Assembly: GCF_014207565.1 (NCBI RefSeq)
Contig: NZ_JACHGJ010000001.1
Coordinates: 868,001-932,000 of the forward strand
Direction: 5' to 3'
Origin: Spirochaeta isovalerica
Lineage (GTDB): Bacteria; Spirochaetota; Spirochaetia; DSM-2461
Length of the DNA: 64,000 nt
How positions within the stretch are numbered: position 1 is the stretch's first letter; every line of letters begins with the position of its first letter. Below are positions 16,200-24,993 of the stretch, piece after piece. Below the pieces are notes generated by a model. It did not search any database. It was given only the letters and a program-made list of their open reading frames with translations, and was not told the origin of the DNA. The translations under genes were made by a program, and so were the position numbers.

Positions 16200-18981
16200 T
16201 TTCAACCTCATCCTCAAGCCTGATGGAAATAATTTTAGACACACCCGACTCCTGCATTGTAACACCGAGAAGGGTGCTTGCACCAGTAACTGTTTTTTTA
16301 TTGTGAGTGATAACGATAAACTGAGACGTTCTTCCGAACTCGACGAGAACATTGACAAATCTCTGAATATTAGCCTCATCCAGAGCCGCATCGATTTCAT
16401 CGAGAATACAAAAAGGCGATGGTTTTATAAGATATGTTGCAAAAAGCAGCCCGACACCTGTCAGCGATTTTTCTCCCCCGGAAAGAAGTGAAATATTTTC
16501 CAGTTTTTTACCGGGCGGCTGTGCATAAATCTCGATTCCCGACTCGAGAATATTGTCGGGATCAACAAGTTTCAACTCAGCCCGTCCTCCGCCGAATAAA
16601 CGACGGAACATTTCGTGAAATTCCTTCCGGATTGCCGTGTAGGCCTGCATGAACAGCTTTTCCGATTCCGTTTTTATCTCGCGGGTCACTTCGATCAGAT
16701 TATCTCTGGCTGATTTTAAATCTTCAAGCTGCCCGTTGAGAAAATCATACCGGTCCTTGACTTCAGAGAATTCCTCAGGTGCCATAAGATTGACCTGTCC
16801 GATAGATCTGAGACGAAGCTTAACGGAATCCAGTTTGTCTTTAATGGCGGACACCGGTTCCTCGATTTTTTCGGATCGGGCAGAATATTCGTCCAGTTCT
16901 CTTGAATACTTGTCCCTGAAATTGCTGTAGAGGTTCTGTATTTCCGTTTCAAGCTGGGCCAGATCGATATTGAAGCGGGAAATCTCCTCCTGGATAGCAT
17001 TGACCCTTGATATTTTTTTCTTCAGCTCAACCTGTTCACCTTGAAGTTTTTTATTCTTATCGTTTATCCCCTTCTCCAGATCTTCCAGAGCTTTTTTGGT
17101 TTTAACCTTTTCTTCTTCAAGTTTTCTGCCGTCTTCCTCCAGGTCGGCAATCTTGCCTTCGAGAACTGCTTTCTTTTCTATTTCTTTTTTCAGCTCTTCC
17201 GTATTGTCTTTGAGATAAGCCTGCTGTTCTTCCATTTCCCTTTCGAGAACCTTAAGGCTATCATTAACGGCATCAACCTGCGTTTTAATCGTAGCGACAG
17301 AAACTTTCTGCTCTTCCAGGCTCTGCTTATAGTCATCAATCTTCTGTAGAAGCGCTTTATTTTCATTCTGCAGGTTTTTTATTCTCTCTCGATTGAGCTT
17401 TACTTTTTCCAGAACAGCAGATATGCGGTTATCGATATCCCGTTTCCTGGTAATAATTCCTTCCGGAGCGAGGAACTCATCAAGAAAATCGGGGTTCGTA
17501 TCGGTATACTCTTTAAAGACTTTTTCGAGTTCGGCAAAACTGTCCCTCGAGTCTCCGAGAAGAGTGACACAACTTTCGAGCATTTTCTTGAGATCTTTCC
17601 CTCCGCCTACACGAAGGGCATCATTAATAATCTGTATTCGACCGGCAATCTGCACACGGGAAGTCGCTGAAATCTCCCTGACTCTTTCCTCGAGAGATTC
17701 CCGGCGGCTCCGGGAAAAGCCTGTTTCACGCAATCCTTTATCGAGCTGGGAGACGATGTCATCGGTGAGAACTCTTAAATCTTCTCCGAGTTTGTCCCTG
17801 TCCGACTCCAGACTGATACTTTCGTTATCAAGACCCGAGATCTCTTCTTCATTTTTTTTAATGCTATTGTCGCAACCGGCAATGGTTTCCTCGAGACGCG
17901 AAATATTACGGGTTATTTCCTCCAAACGGTCATTGTAGTCCTTCAGAGTCTCGACTTTCTTTTCCCGGTTTGCCCCTATCTGGCCGATTTTGTCATTAAT
18001 TGCTTTTTCTTTCGCTTTAAAGGAAGATATGGATGTTTCAACTTCACTTATCTGTTCTTTAAAAAGCCGGATCTGATTCTCATGATTTTCCTTTTCCAGC
18101 CCCATTCCATAGAGCTTTTTCTGAAATTCGACGAGTTCCGATTCCATGTGGGTCACCTGACCCTGATTTTCCTGAAGAAACCCGTTTATGCCTTCTATCT
18201 CACCGCTCAGTCTGGTATACAGCTCCTTTTTTTCCCGGAGCTTTTCTGTTTTATGTGTTCTCGTCTCATTAAGCGAAGAGAGCCTGAGAAGCTGGAGATC
18301 GATCTCCAGTTCAAATATACGGCTTTTACACTCACGGTATTCGAGGGTTTTTTCTGATTGCTTTTTCAGGGTATCGTAGCTGCGCCGGACTTCCCGGAGA
18401 ATATTCTCGACCTGCACCATGTTCTCTTCTGTGCGGGCAAGCTTCCTGTCCGCTTCGCCACCGCGGACTTTAAATTTGGTGATTCCCGCAGCTTCTTCGA
18501 AAAGGTAACGCCTTTCCTCCGGCTTGTTAGAGAGAACCTGGTCGATTTTCCCCTGCTCCATAATTGAATAGGCGGATTTTCCGATCCCCGTATCAAAAAA
18601 AAGCTCTCTGAGCTCTTTCAGTTTTACCGGAGTGTTGTTGACAAGATATTCACTCTCCCCGTTGCGGAAAAGACGCCTTTTGATTGAGACTTCCGGCACA
18701 TCGAGATCGAGGATTCCTTCCTCATTGGCGATTGTCAGCGTAACTTCAGCCACATTAAGAGCTTTTCTCGTTTCCGTACCGTTGAAAATGACATCTTCCA
18801 TTTTCTCGGCACGCATATTCTTGGTGGATTGTTCTCCCAGAACCCATTTAACCGAGTCTACGACATTGCTTTTTCCGCACCCGTTAGGACCGAGAAGAGC
18901 TGAAATTCCTTCGGAAAACTCGATTCTGGTACGGTCGGCAAAAGACTTGAAGCCCATGATCTCAACACTTTTTAAAAACAA
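16186..18981 (-). CDS. smc: Chromosome segregation/condensation ATPase SMC (short, hinge not recognisable)
   Basis: A 931-residue SMC protein. The N-terminal head has GFKSFADRT and Walker A GPNGCGKS (residues 31-38). The C-terminal head has the ABC signature LLSGGEKSLTG and Walker B FCILDEIDAALDE. Between them are two long coiled-coil regions. The usual size is about 1150-1200 residues, and I cannot find the glycine-rich hinge; the centre (about 401-520) is an unusual Gly/Lys-containing segment instead. The start is TTG at 18979-18981, supported by AGGAGG 5 nt upstream and by the family start FLKSVEIMGFKSF. Confidence 0.93.
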   Translation of the reverse strand: MFLKSVEIMGFKSFADRTRIEFSEGISALLGPNGCGKSNVVDSVKWVLGEQSTKNMRAEKMEDVIFNGTETRKALNVAEVTLTIANEEGILDLDVPEVSIKRRLFRNGESEYLVNNTPVKLKELRELFFDTGIGKSAYSIMEQGKIDQVLSNKPEERRYLFEEAAGITKFKVRGGEADRKLARTEENMVQVENILREVRRSYDTLKKQSEKTLEYRECKSRIFELEIDLQLLRLSSLNETRTHKTEKLREKKELYTRLSGEIEGINGFLQENQGQVTHMESELVEFQKKLYGMGLEKENHENQIRLFKEQISEVETSISSFKAKEKAINDKIGQIGANREKKVETLKDYNDRLEEITRNISRLEETIAGCDNSIKKNEEEISGLDNESISLESDRDKLGEDLRVLTDDIVSQLDKGLRETGFSRSRRESLEERVREISATSRVQIAGRIQIINDALRVGGGKDLKKMLESCVTLLGDSRDSFAELEKVFKEYTDTNPDFLDEFLAPEGIITRKRDIDNRISAVLEKVKLNRERIKNLQNENKALLQKIDDYKQSLEEQKVSVATIKTQVDAVNDSLKVLEREMEEQQAYLKDNTEELKKEIEKKAVLEGKIADLEEDGRKLEEEKVKTKKALEDLEKGINDKNKKLQGEQVELKKKISRVNAIQEEISRFNIDLAQLETEIQNLYSNFRDKYSRELDEYSARSEKIEEPVSAIKDKLDSVKLRLRSIGQVNLMAPEEFSEVKDRYDFLNGQLEDLKSARDNLIEVTREIKTESEKLFMQAYTAIRKEFHEMFRRLFGGGRAELKLVDPDNILESGIEIYAQPPGKKLENISLLSGGEKSLTGVGLLFATYLIKPSPFCILDEIDAALDEANIQRFVNVLVEFGRTSQFIVITHNKKTVTGASTLLGVTMQESGVSKIISIRLEDEVENENS

Positions 18982-19007
18982 ACAATCCTCCTGACTGACT
19001 TCAGAAT

Positions 19008-19036
19008 ATTATATAGAGATTGCTATGTTCCGTAAA
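19008..19036 (-). promoter_or_regulatory. Probable sigma-70 promoter of smc
   Basis: On the minus strand: TTTACG (19031-19036), a 17-nt spacer and a perfect TATAAT (19008-19013), 26 nt before the TTG start, leaving room for the AGGAGG ribosome-binding site. Confidence 0.55.
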
Positions 19037-19054
19037 GCTGAGTTTATCGGACAA

Positions 19055-20272
19055 TCAGCTTGAATGGATACGGATTTCTACACGTCTGTTGAGGTTCTGC
19101 TTGTCGGGATCTCTCGTAATGAGGTCCTGGAGTCCCCGTCCTTCGAGAAGAGGTTTTCTGCTGGGTTCCCACCCTTTGGAAAGAAAATAATTATAGACGT
19201 TTTCCGCTCTCTCAACTGATATTTCCTGCCGGCCTTTTTCTGTACCGAAAAAAGCGCAATGTCCGGTTATTTCCACATCGAGATTATCTGTCGTGGTTAG
19301 GATTTTAACAATATCATCAAGTACGGCTTTGGCATCGACGGTTAAATCTGTTCTGTTGGGATAGAAGTATACTTTAGCCTGATCATCAATAAGAACCGAT
19401 TGGGGCTTTTCCATGGCTGTCGCTGGTTCTTCTTCTACGGATTGTGAAGCGACAGAGGTAGTAGATCCTGTAGTAGATCCTGTAGTAGATCCTGTAGTAG
19501 ATCCTGTAGTAGATCCTGTAGTTGATCCTGTAGTTGATCCTGTAGTTGATCCTGTAGTTGATCCTGTAGTTGATCCTGTAGTTGATCCTGTAGTTGATCC
19601 TGTAGTAGATCCTGTAGTAGATCCTGTAGTAGATCCTGTAGTAGATCCTGTAGTTGATCCTGTAGTTGATCCTGTAGTTGATCCTGTAGTTGATCCTGTA
19701 GTTGATCCTGTAGTTGATCCTGTAGTTGATCCTGTAATTGATCCTGTAGTTGATCCTGTGGTTGATTCTGTAGAACTAACTGCTGAAGAGCTTATAGAGC
19801 TGTTCCTTTCGGAATTGGATGCCAGATGGCTTCCTGATGAGAACATATCTCCGCCTGAAAAAAAGAACTTAACAGTAAGGAATGACAGAGCAGCAACTAA
19901 AAGAACCGCCGCAGCGGCAAAACCCCAAGGGGGGATCAACATTTTGCGCTTCCTGAATTGACGCATATCCACGACGCTGTTGTGATTGATATAGCCGTTC
20001 AGTCGCAAAACGATTTTATAGTAGCGTTTACCATCAAAATAAACAGAGAGGTGCAGTTCAGGAATCCCAGATTTACCGGGACGGATATTATTTACCTGAA
20101 CGCTTTTCAGCAACTGCTTTTTTTTGTCTTCATTGACATAGAAGATATTAATATAAGCCAGTTCCTGATCCTGGTAAATGGTTGTGAGATCAAGTTCTTT
20201 TTCGCATTTGCTGTCAAGATTGATGAGTTTGACGTATTTGTCATTCTTGATCTCTACACAGGTGAAATCCAT
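19055..20272 (-). CDS. Inner-membrane protein with repeat linker and OmpA-like peptidoglycan-binding domain
   Basis: 405 residues. Residues 1-108 form a soluble domain of unknown family with no signal peptide, so they are probably cytoplasmic. One membrane segment follows (about 114-138, PWGFAAAAVLLVAALSFLTVKFF). Next is a Ser-rich stretch and then a long run of Thr-Thr-Gly-Ser repeats (about 26 four-residue units). The C-terminal 110 residues are an OmpA/MotB-like domain: VYFYPNRTDLTVDAKAVLDDI, EITGHCAFFGTEKGRQEISVERAENV, NRRVEIRI. The layout suggests a tether from the inner membrane to peptidoglycan. The gene follows the kinase/FHA/VWA cassette on the same strand. Confidence 0.88.
   Translation of the reverse strand: MDFTCVEIKNDKYVKLINLDSKCEKELDLTTIYQDQELAYINIFYVNEDKKKQLLKSVQVNNIRPGKSGIPELHLSVYFDGKRYYKIVLRLNGYINHNSVVDMRQFRKRKMLIPPWGFAAAAVLLVAALSFLTVKFFFSGGDMFSSGSHLASNSERNSSISSSAVSSTESTTGSTTGSITGSTTGSTTGSTTGSTTGSTTGSTTGSTTGSTTGSTTGSTTGSTTGSTTGSTTGSTTGSTTGSTTGSTTGSTTGSTTGSTTGSTTGSTTGSTTSVASQSVEEEPATAMEKPQSVLIDDQAKVYFYPNRTDLTVDAKAVLDDIVKILTTTDNLDVEITGHCAFFGTEKGRQEISVERAENVYNYFLSKGWEPSRKPLLEGRGLQDLITRDPDKQNLNRRVEIRIHSS
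19461..19772. repeat. 12-bp minisatellite, 26 units, inside the OmpA-like gene
   Basis: 26 tandem 12-bp units. Two versions occur, differing at one base: A = GTAGATCCTGTA and B = GTTGATCCTGTA. The order is five A, seven B, four A, seven B, then three variant units. Each unit encodes one TTGS tetrapeptide on the minus strand (one unit gives ITGS). The A/B block pattern repeats, indicating duplication of a block of about 11-12 units. Unit number can change without a frameshift because 12 is divisible by 3. Confidence 0.97.
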
Positions 20273-20340
20273 ACATTTTAATTTTCAAACTATTTTGAAT
20301 ATAAATCAAGAGATTTTCACCTGATGCAGAATCAAAGATT

Positions 20341-20793
20341 TTATTTGCTTTCTATGAAAGCTACAGATTTTTCGAAATTTTCCAGAAATTTTTCCAGATC
20401 TTCAGTGAATACTTTAATCGATTCATTCTGAAATGATCCGGAGTAATTTGACCGGCTTTCTCCGATAATGAGATTGAAATCGCCCCGGCTCGATTTTTTT
20501 ACATGAAAAGTATAGACCCTTTTACCCGAACCGGTACGAAGTTCCTTCATATATTCGCTATCCATTTCCTTCGCTGCAGTAGCGGCCTTTCGGAAATCTG
20601 AAACAAAAAGATCCAGATCTTCTTCAAAAACGATAATGGAATATCGGTCAAACCGGCCGTTATCATTCTTAGAGCTTTCAACGATATTCAGAAAATAATC
20701 GCCGAACCTGTTTTCTTTCACATTAAAAAAATATGTTTTAGAGCCGTTTTCAGAAAAGAGCTTCTCTGTGAACAGTTCTCCCCGTTTTCCCAT
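20341..20793 (-). CDS. PUR-domain nucleic-acid-binding protein with two PUR repeats
   Basis: About 150 residues from the ATG at 20793, which has an AAGGA-type site upstream; the longer open frame from 20838 is rejected. It contains two copies of the PUR repeat. Residues 19-68 have KTYFFNVKENRFGDYFLNI, and residues 91-141 have RVYTFHVKKSSRGDFNLII; each is followed by a strand and a helix (FEEDLDLFVSDF, FTEDLEKFLENF). Purine-rich ssDNA/RNA binding is known for PUR proteins, including the Borrelia regulator BpuR, which has a single repeat. The target here is unknown. Confidence 0.88.
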   Translation of the reverse strand: MGKRGELFTEKLFSENGSKTYFFNVKENRFGDYFLNIVESSKNDNGRFDRYSIIVFEEDLDLFVSDFRKAATAAKEMDSEYMKELRTGSGKRVYTFHVKKSSRGDFNLIIGESRSNYSGSFQNESIKVFTEDLEKFLENFEKSVAFIESK

Positions 20794-20883
20794 GGAGTTC
20801 CTTATCCTTATAGTTATAAGATGAACCACAATATACAAAATTCGAAGTTAACATACAAGAGAAGCTCTTTCCATACAATATAA

Positions 20884-22272
20884 TTAGTGATCCTTATCGT
20901 TAAAAATAATGGTCGCGCCGTTGATATTTATGACATCTCCCGCTTCCAGAACCCGTGTTTTTACCGGATTATTATTGACCATAACTTCGCTGTCTGATAC
21001 GACCGTGTAGGCGGATTTTTTTTCATCAAACACAATTGTGGCTTCACTTTGTGCACCGCCTTCGCTATTTACCACTGTCACATCATTACTTTCGCTGCTG
21101 CCGATAATCGTTTTCTGGCTGTCGACGCTGAACATCTGTGTGGCGCCGGAAAAATCCGTAACCTCAAGCTCAGCTTTTTCAGCAGGTGCTGATTGTTTTC
21201 TCGTTACCAGATACACAATGACAAATGCGACCAGAACCAGAGAAAGGAAAAAGTACCAGCTGAATTTTTCAGAAGGTTTGCCAAAAAGAGTTCCGCTGAA
21301 ATAAAATGCCGGCTCTGAGGATGTTCCCGTCCCGGGGATTTCCGCTTTTACGTATTTACGTTCGGCATATTCTGTTCCCGAGCGGTATTCCACAAGGTAT
21401 TCATTCAGTATTCTCTGACGGATTGTTGCGTAAACGGACTCCAGTTCTTCTCTGGTGCCGGCTTCAAAGAGGTACCCTCCCGAACTGATAACAGCTTTTT
21501 CGAGATTGCGGTCCCGTGAGGTTCCGAAATTGATACCGTACAGTGTGGTATTGTTTCTCTTCAGTTCCTGAACCATATCATCAGGAGTGTATAATTCCGA
21601 TCCGAACTGAGGGCTATCCTCCCCTCTGACCGGTTTGTACGGGTAATTCTCCCCATCGGATAAAACAATAATTATCTTTCTGCCTCTTACTTTTGTGAAT
21701 TTTCCGGCAGCTGTAATGACTGCTGCATTAAGTTCTGTGAAAGACTCGTCCTTTCCCGGCTCCTCGATCATCTGCATAGCTTCTATTACGCTGTTGCGGT
21801 TTGAGCCGACGGGGGCCAATTCCTTATAATAGGTATTAAACAGAGCCAGTCCGGTACTATCCCGGCTGCCCTGCATGGATTGAATAAGGGAATTAATGGC
21901 TTTAACAGCCGAACTGATACGAGTCTGCTCATAATCTGATGCAGATTTACCGTCCAGCCGATCGTACATAGAACCGGAATTATCGACAAGAAGCAGGAAG
22001 CTGATTCCCTTATCGCCGTTAACTCCTTCGGAAAAACCGACAATATCCACAGGAGTATAATTCTCTCCATCTATGGATTCGGAAATGGCAAGATCCTCCG
22101 GACTTATATCGGAGACTGTTTCACCGAGATTATCTGTAATATTTAAATAGAGAGAGACTGTTCCATTAAAAAGCAGCTCGGAAGTGTCCACTCCGGAAAT
22201 GGAGATCTGTTCTCCCGATGCCGTAAATATGTACAGCATCGAGATTGATATCATAAATAGTAATTTTTTCAT
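20884..22272 (-). CDS. VWA-domain membrane protein with C-terminal FHA domain
   Basis: 462 residues. It has a signal peptide (MKKLLFMISISMLYIFTASG), a strand-rich N-terminal part, and a von Willebrand A domain (about 85-290). The metal-site motif is DNSGS at 97-101 (MIDAS), with a later ILSDGENYP. One membrane segment (WYFFLSLVLVAFVIVYLV) is near 345-365. A cytoplasmic C-terminal FHA-like domain includes FSVDSQKTIIGSSESNDV, typical of phosphothreonine readers. So it links an extracytoplasmic adhesive domain to phospho-signalling inside. It overlaps the upstream FHA gene by 4 bp. Confidence 0.9.
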   Translation of the reverse strand: MKKLLFMISISMLYIFTASGEQISISGVDTSELLFNGTVSLYLNITDNLGETVSDISPEDLAISESIDGENYTPVDIVGFSEGVNGDKGISFLLLVDNSGSMYDRLDGKSASDYEQTRISSAVKAINSLIQSMQGSRDSTGLALFNTYYKELAPVGSNRNSVIEAMQMIEEPGKDESFTELNAAVITAAGKFTKVRGRKIIIVLSDGENYPYKPVRGEDSPQFGSELYTPDDMVQELKRNNTTLYGINFGTSRDRNLEKAVISSGGYLFEAGTREELESVYATIRQRILNEYLVEYRSGTEYAERKYVKAEIPGTGTSSEPAFYFSGTLFGKPSEKFSWYFFLSLVLVAFVIVYLVTRKQSAPAEKAELEVTDFSGATQMFSVDSQKTIIGSSESNDVTVVNSEGGAQSEATIVFDEKKSAYTVVSDSEVMVNNNPVKTRVLEAGDVININGATIIFNDKDH

Positions 22273-23141
22273 TCCGCCTCCAGAAGCATCTTCACCGATC
22301 CGGCTTTAATAACATCGCCATACTTTAAAGTTGTTTTTTGTGTTGCCTTGTCATTGACGTACAGTTTGTTATCCATCTTCCCGTCAACAATTGTTATCTG
22401 CCCATGATCAACCCGGATCTCCACTTCCTTGTCATCCACATCTTCGTAATCATTGAATATGATTGTTCTGTTTCCACTGCCAAGATCCATTTTTTTCTGG
22501 TTGATACGATATCTTTTACCCGCCTGACTGCCGTTGAGAACACGGAGAACCCCGAAAGAATACTTTCTATCAAGCAATGAGTAGAAAATGCCTATCATAA
22601 GCCCCATGAGAACCAGACCGCCGAGACGAGGCAGAGAGCTGGCAAATGACCGGGACAGTATTTCCAGAAAAAAACCTCCGGCCGCTCCGCCGACAAATCC
22701 CCCCAATGCGCCGACTCCCATTTTTCTCGGAGAAAGCGACCTGATTCCGTCGCTCAATCCGATAAATATCCCGACCAGTCCCCAGGCTATTGTTCGCGCC
22801 GCTGTTTCAAGAACGTCCCCGCGACCGGGAAACCAGACGAGAATGCGGCTCAGAAGAATCTGTCCGGCCATTCCTCCAAGAAGTCCACCGACAGTTCCCG
22901 AGAGGAGACCGATTAAAGCACCTTTTACTGCACGGCTCCAGTTTTTACTGATGACTCCTTCCGCTGCGCCCAGAAAGAGAGCAATGAACAGACCGGGGAG
23001 AATTGTCGCTGCGATAAAAAAGAGGAGATATGAAGCGAATGCTCCCTGCTTCCAGAGTACAAATTCCAGAAATGGCCATGAAGCCAGTCCGCCGGCCAGT
23101 CCGAGAAGAGCCGTTATTGTATTCTTACCTATTATTTTCAT
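22269..23141 (-). CDS. Polytopic membrane protein with C-terminal FHA domain
   Basis: 290 residues. About six Gly-rich hydrophobic segments occupy residues 5-200 (for example GALIGLLSGTVGGLLGGMAGQILL and GLVLMGLMIGIFYSLL). A C-terminal FHA-like domain (about 205-290) follows, with GKRYRINQKKMDLGSGNRTIIFN and NKLYVNDKATQ. The Gly-zipper segments resemble small membrane-domain families of unknown function. It overlaps the kinase gene upstream by 17 bp and the VWA gene downstream by 4 bp, so the genes are co-expressed. A substrate or partner of the adjacent kinase is a reasonable inference. Confidence 0.85.
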   Translation of the reverse strand: MKIIGKNTITALLGLAGGLASWPFLEFVLWKQGAFASYLLFFIAATILPGLFIALFLGAAEGVISKNWSRAVKGALIGLLSGTVGGLLGGMAGQILLSRILVWFPGRGDVLETAARTIAWGLVGIFIGLSDGIRSLSPRKMGVGALGGFVGGAAGGFFLEILSRSFASSLPRLGGLVLMGLMIGIFYSLLDRKYSFGVLRVLNGSQAGKRYRINQKKMDLGSGNRTIIFNDYEDVDDKEVEIRVDHGQITIVDGKMDNKLYVNDKATQKTTLKYGDVIKAGSVKMLLEAE

Positions 23142-24993
23142 CGGATAATCCTTCTATTGTAATATTTTTTTCATCTTTGTTGAAAAGAACCGTTAAACTC
23201 AATTCCGTTGTTCCGGTTACGGTCACAGAGACAGTCTTTTCGATCCCTTTTCCCTTGAAAGTCAGAGAATAATCACCGGGATAGAGCGAAATGGCTTCTC
23301 CGTCTTCTGTCAGAGAGACTGTCTTATCAATCCAGGAAGCGGCTTCTCCGGCAATATCCACCTTAAAACCTGTCTCCACAGAGCTGATTGTAATGTTTCC
23401 GCTGTCGGGAACGAGATTAACTGTCAAGTCAAGAACAGATTGATAGGTATCGACCCTCATGCTGAATTCTTTAGGCCCATACTGTTCGGCGGTAAACCGG
23501 ATTTTATAGACTTTCCCGGAAATCATCGGCTCTTTCAATTTTGAAAGCTCTATCCATTTCCCGCCTTCGTTTATCAGCGTCTGAACTGTTTCGCTGATAT
23601 CCCTGCCCGTGGAATAATCAAAAACCCGCGTTCTCAAAGACATAGGTACAGGCCGGGGGCTTCCGGCGGTAAATGAAATGAGGTTCGTTTTTGAGCCGCC
23701 GGTCAGAAGGGCTGAATCCCGTACTGAGTTGATTCCGAATGACCCCCAGAAGAGTTCGCTTTCGCATTTGATTTTTATTCTGTAGTTTCCCGCTGGTTGA
23801 TAGATCGTGTTTGATTCAAAAATATAGAAAGAGTCGCTTTCCTCTTTTCTGGCAAATCTGATTTTATACTCAATAGAGGGTATCTCATTATCATCGTCAA
23901 CAAACAGATAAGCCTTCAAGTAGATGTCTTCCGGATCTTTTCCTGCTTTGGGGACTTTTACCTGAACCCTCAAGGCGCCAAATTCGGAACTGTTGAGGAT
24001 TTCATGATAATATCCGCTTCTGTAAAGAACATAACCGGCACCGCCCAGAAGAATCAGAGCAAGAAGAACCGCAGCCAGTCTCCTGAATACGGGCCTTTTC
24101 AAAGGAGGAATTTCAATTTTTTCCCCGGTTATCTTTGCGATTAAGATATTTCTGGCGTTCTGGCGGTTCTTTTTACGGAAATACTTTTCAAGCGTGCTGA
24201 TGATCTTCCCGAGATCCTTATAGCGCCTGTCCGCTTTTGATTTCATGCATTTGCTTATTATTTTGCCGATGAGAGGAGATATGGACGGATTATGCTTTTT
24301 AGGCGAGAGGTATTTACCCTTCTGGATCTTTGCCAGAGTTTCCGGTGAATAATTACCGGGATAAGGTTTTTTCCCTGTAACCATTTCGTAGAGCATAACC
24401 CCCATCGAATATATATCTGCCCTGATATCAACTGATTTCGAATTATTGAACTGTTCGGGAGCCATATAAGAAGGGGTTCCCAGTGTCATGCCGTCACGGG
24501 TCAGATTTGTCTCATCGTCATCGGTAATGGAAGCGATTCCGAAATCGACCAGTTTAATTTCTCCGGTCTTGGATAGAAGAATATTACCCGGCTTGATATC
24601 CCTGTGAACGACATTTTTGTCATGTGCGTATTTCAAAGCCTTGCAGGCTTCAAGAAAGATAAGAAGAGCTGTATCGTTTGGCAGATACCTCTCTTTTTTC
24701 AACAATTGATCAAGAGCTATACCATCGACATATTCCAGTACGATGTAGTAAGATCCCCCGGCTTTGAAATGATCATAAACATCAACTATATTGTCATTTT
24801 TAAAGTCCATCATTATCCGCGCTTCGCGTTTGAAACGCTCATTGATATGCTCATCTCCGCTGAGCGTCAACTTTTTAAGAATGACTTCTTTATTAAGAGT
24901 GGGATGCACACCTTTATAGACAGCACCCATCCCCCCTTCCGCGATTTTATTCGTAATTTCGTATTTTCCGATTTTCGCAGGTATCTTAGCCAT
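23125..24993 (-). CDS. Membrane Ser/Thr protein kinase (PknB/Hanks type)
   Basis: 622 residues. The kinase domain (10-270) has IAEGGMGAVYKG, the catalytic Lys in VILKKL (40/41), H130-R131-D132 with KPGN, D150-F151-G152, and APEQF. One membrane segment lies near 305-324. The extracytoplasmic part (about 325-622) is strand-rich and ends with PEGA-like segments (GDYSLTFKGKGIEKTVSVTV) rather than PASTA repeats. All catalytic residues are intact, so it should be active. It overlaps the phosphatase gene upstream by 8 bp. Confidence 0.95.
   Translation of the reverse strand: MAKIPAKIGKYEITNKIAEGGMGAVYKGVHPTLNKEVILKKLTLSGDEHINERFKREARIMMDFKNDNIVDVYDHFKAGGSYYIVLEYVDGIALDQLLKKERYLPNDTALLIFLEACKALKYAHDKNVVHRDIKPGNILLSKTGEIKLVDFGIASITDDDETNLTRDGMTLGTPSYMAPEQFNNSKSVDIRADIYSMGVMLYEMVTGKKPYPGNYSPETLAKIQKGKYLSPKKHNPSISPLIGKIISKCMKSKADRRYKDLGKIISTLEKYFRKKNRQNARNILIAKITGEKIEIPPLKRPVFRRLAAVLLALILLGGAGYVLYRSGYYHEILNSSEFGALRVQVKVPKAGKDPEDIYLKAYLFVDDDNEIPSIEYKIRFARKEESDSFYIFESNTIYQPAGNYRIKIKCESELFWGSFGINSVRDSALLTGGSKTNLISFTAGSPRPVPMSLRTRVFDYSTGRDISETVQTLINEGGKWIELSKLKEPMISGKVYKIRFTAEQYGPKEFSMRVDTYQSVLDLTVNLVPDSGNITISSVETGFKVDIAGEAASWIDKTVSLTEDGEAISLYPGDYSLTFKGKGIEKTVSVTVTGTTELSLTVLFNKDEKNITIEGLSDENNR

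Noticed and set aside
16200-16400. N-terminal extension of the 136-residue membrane protein
   Set aside because: It is a shadow of the SMC C-terminus; the ATG at 16199 starts just before the membrane segment.
19461-19772. Tandem repeat as a CRISPR array
   Set aside because: Units are contiguous 12-mers with no spacers, and they lie inside a coding frame.
19413-19961. Open frame on the plus strand encoding a Val-Asp-Pro-Val repeat protein
   Set aside because: It is the reverse strand of the TTGS minisatellite; a 12-bp repeat without stops is open in several frames. It has no ribosome-binding site and no sensible non-repeat part, while the minus-strand frame has a membrane segment and an OmpA domain.
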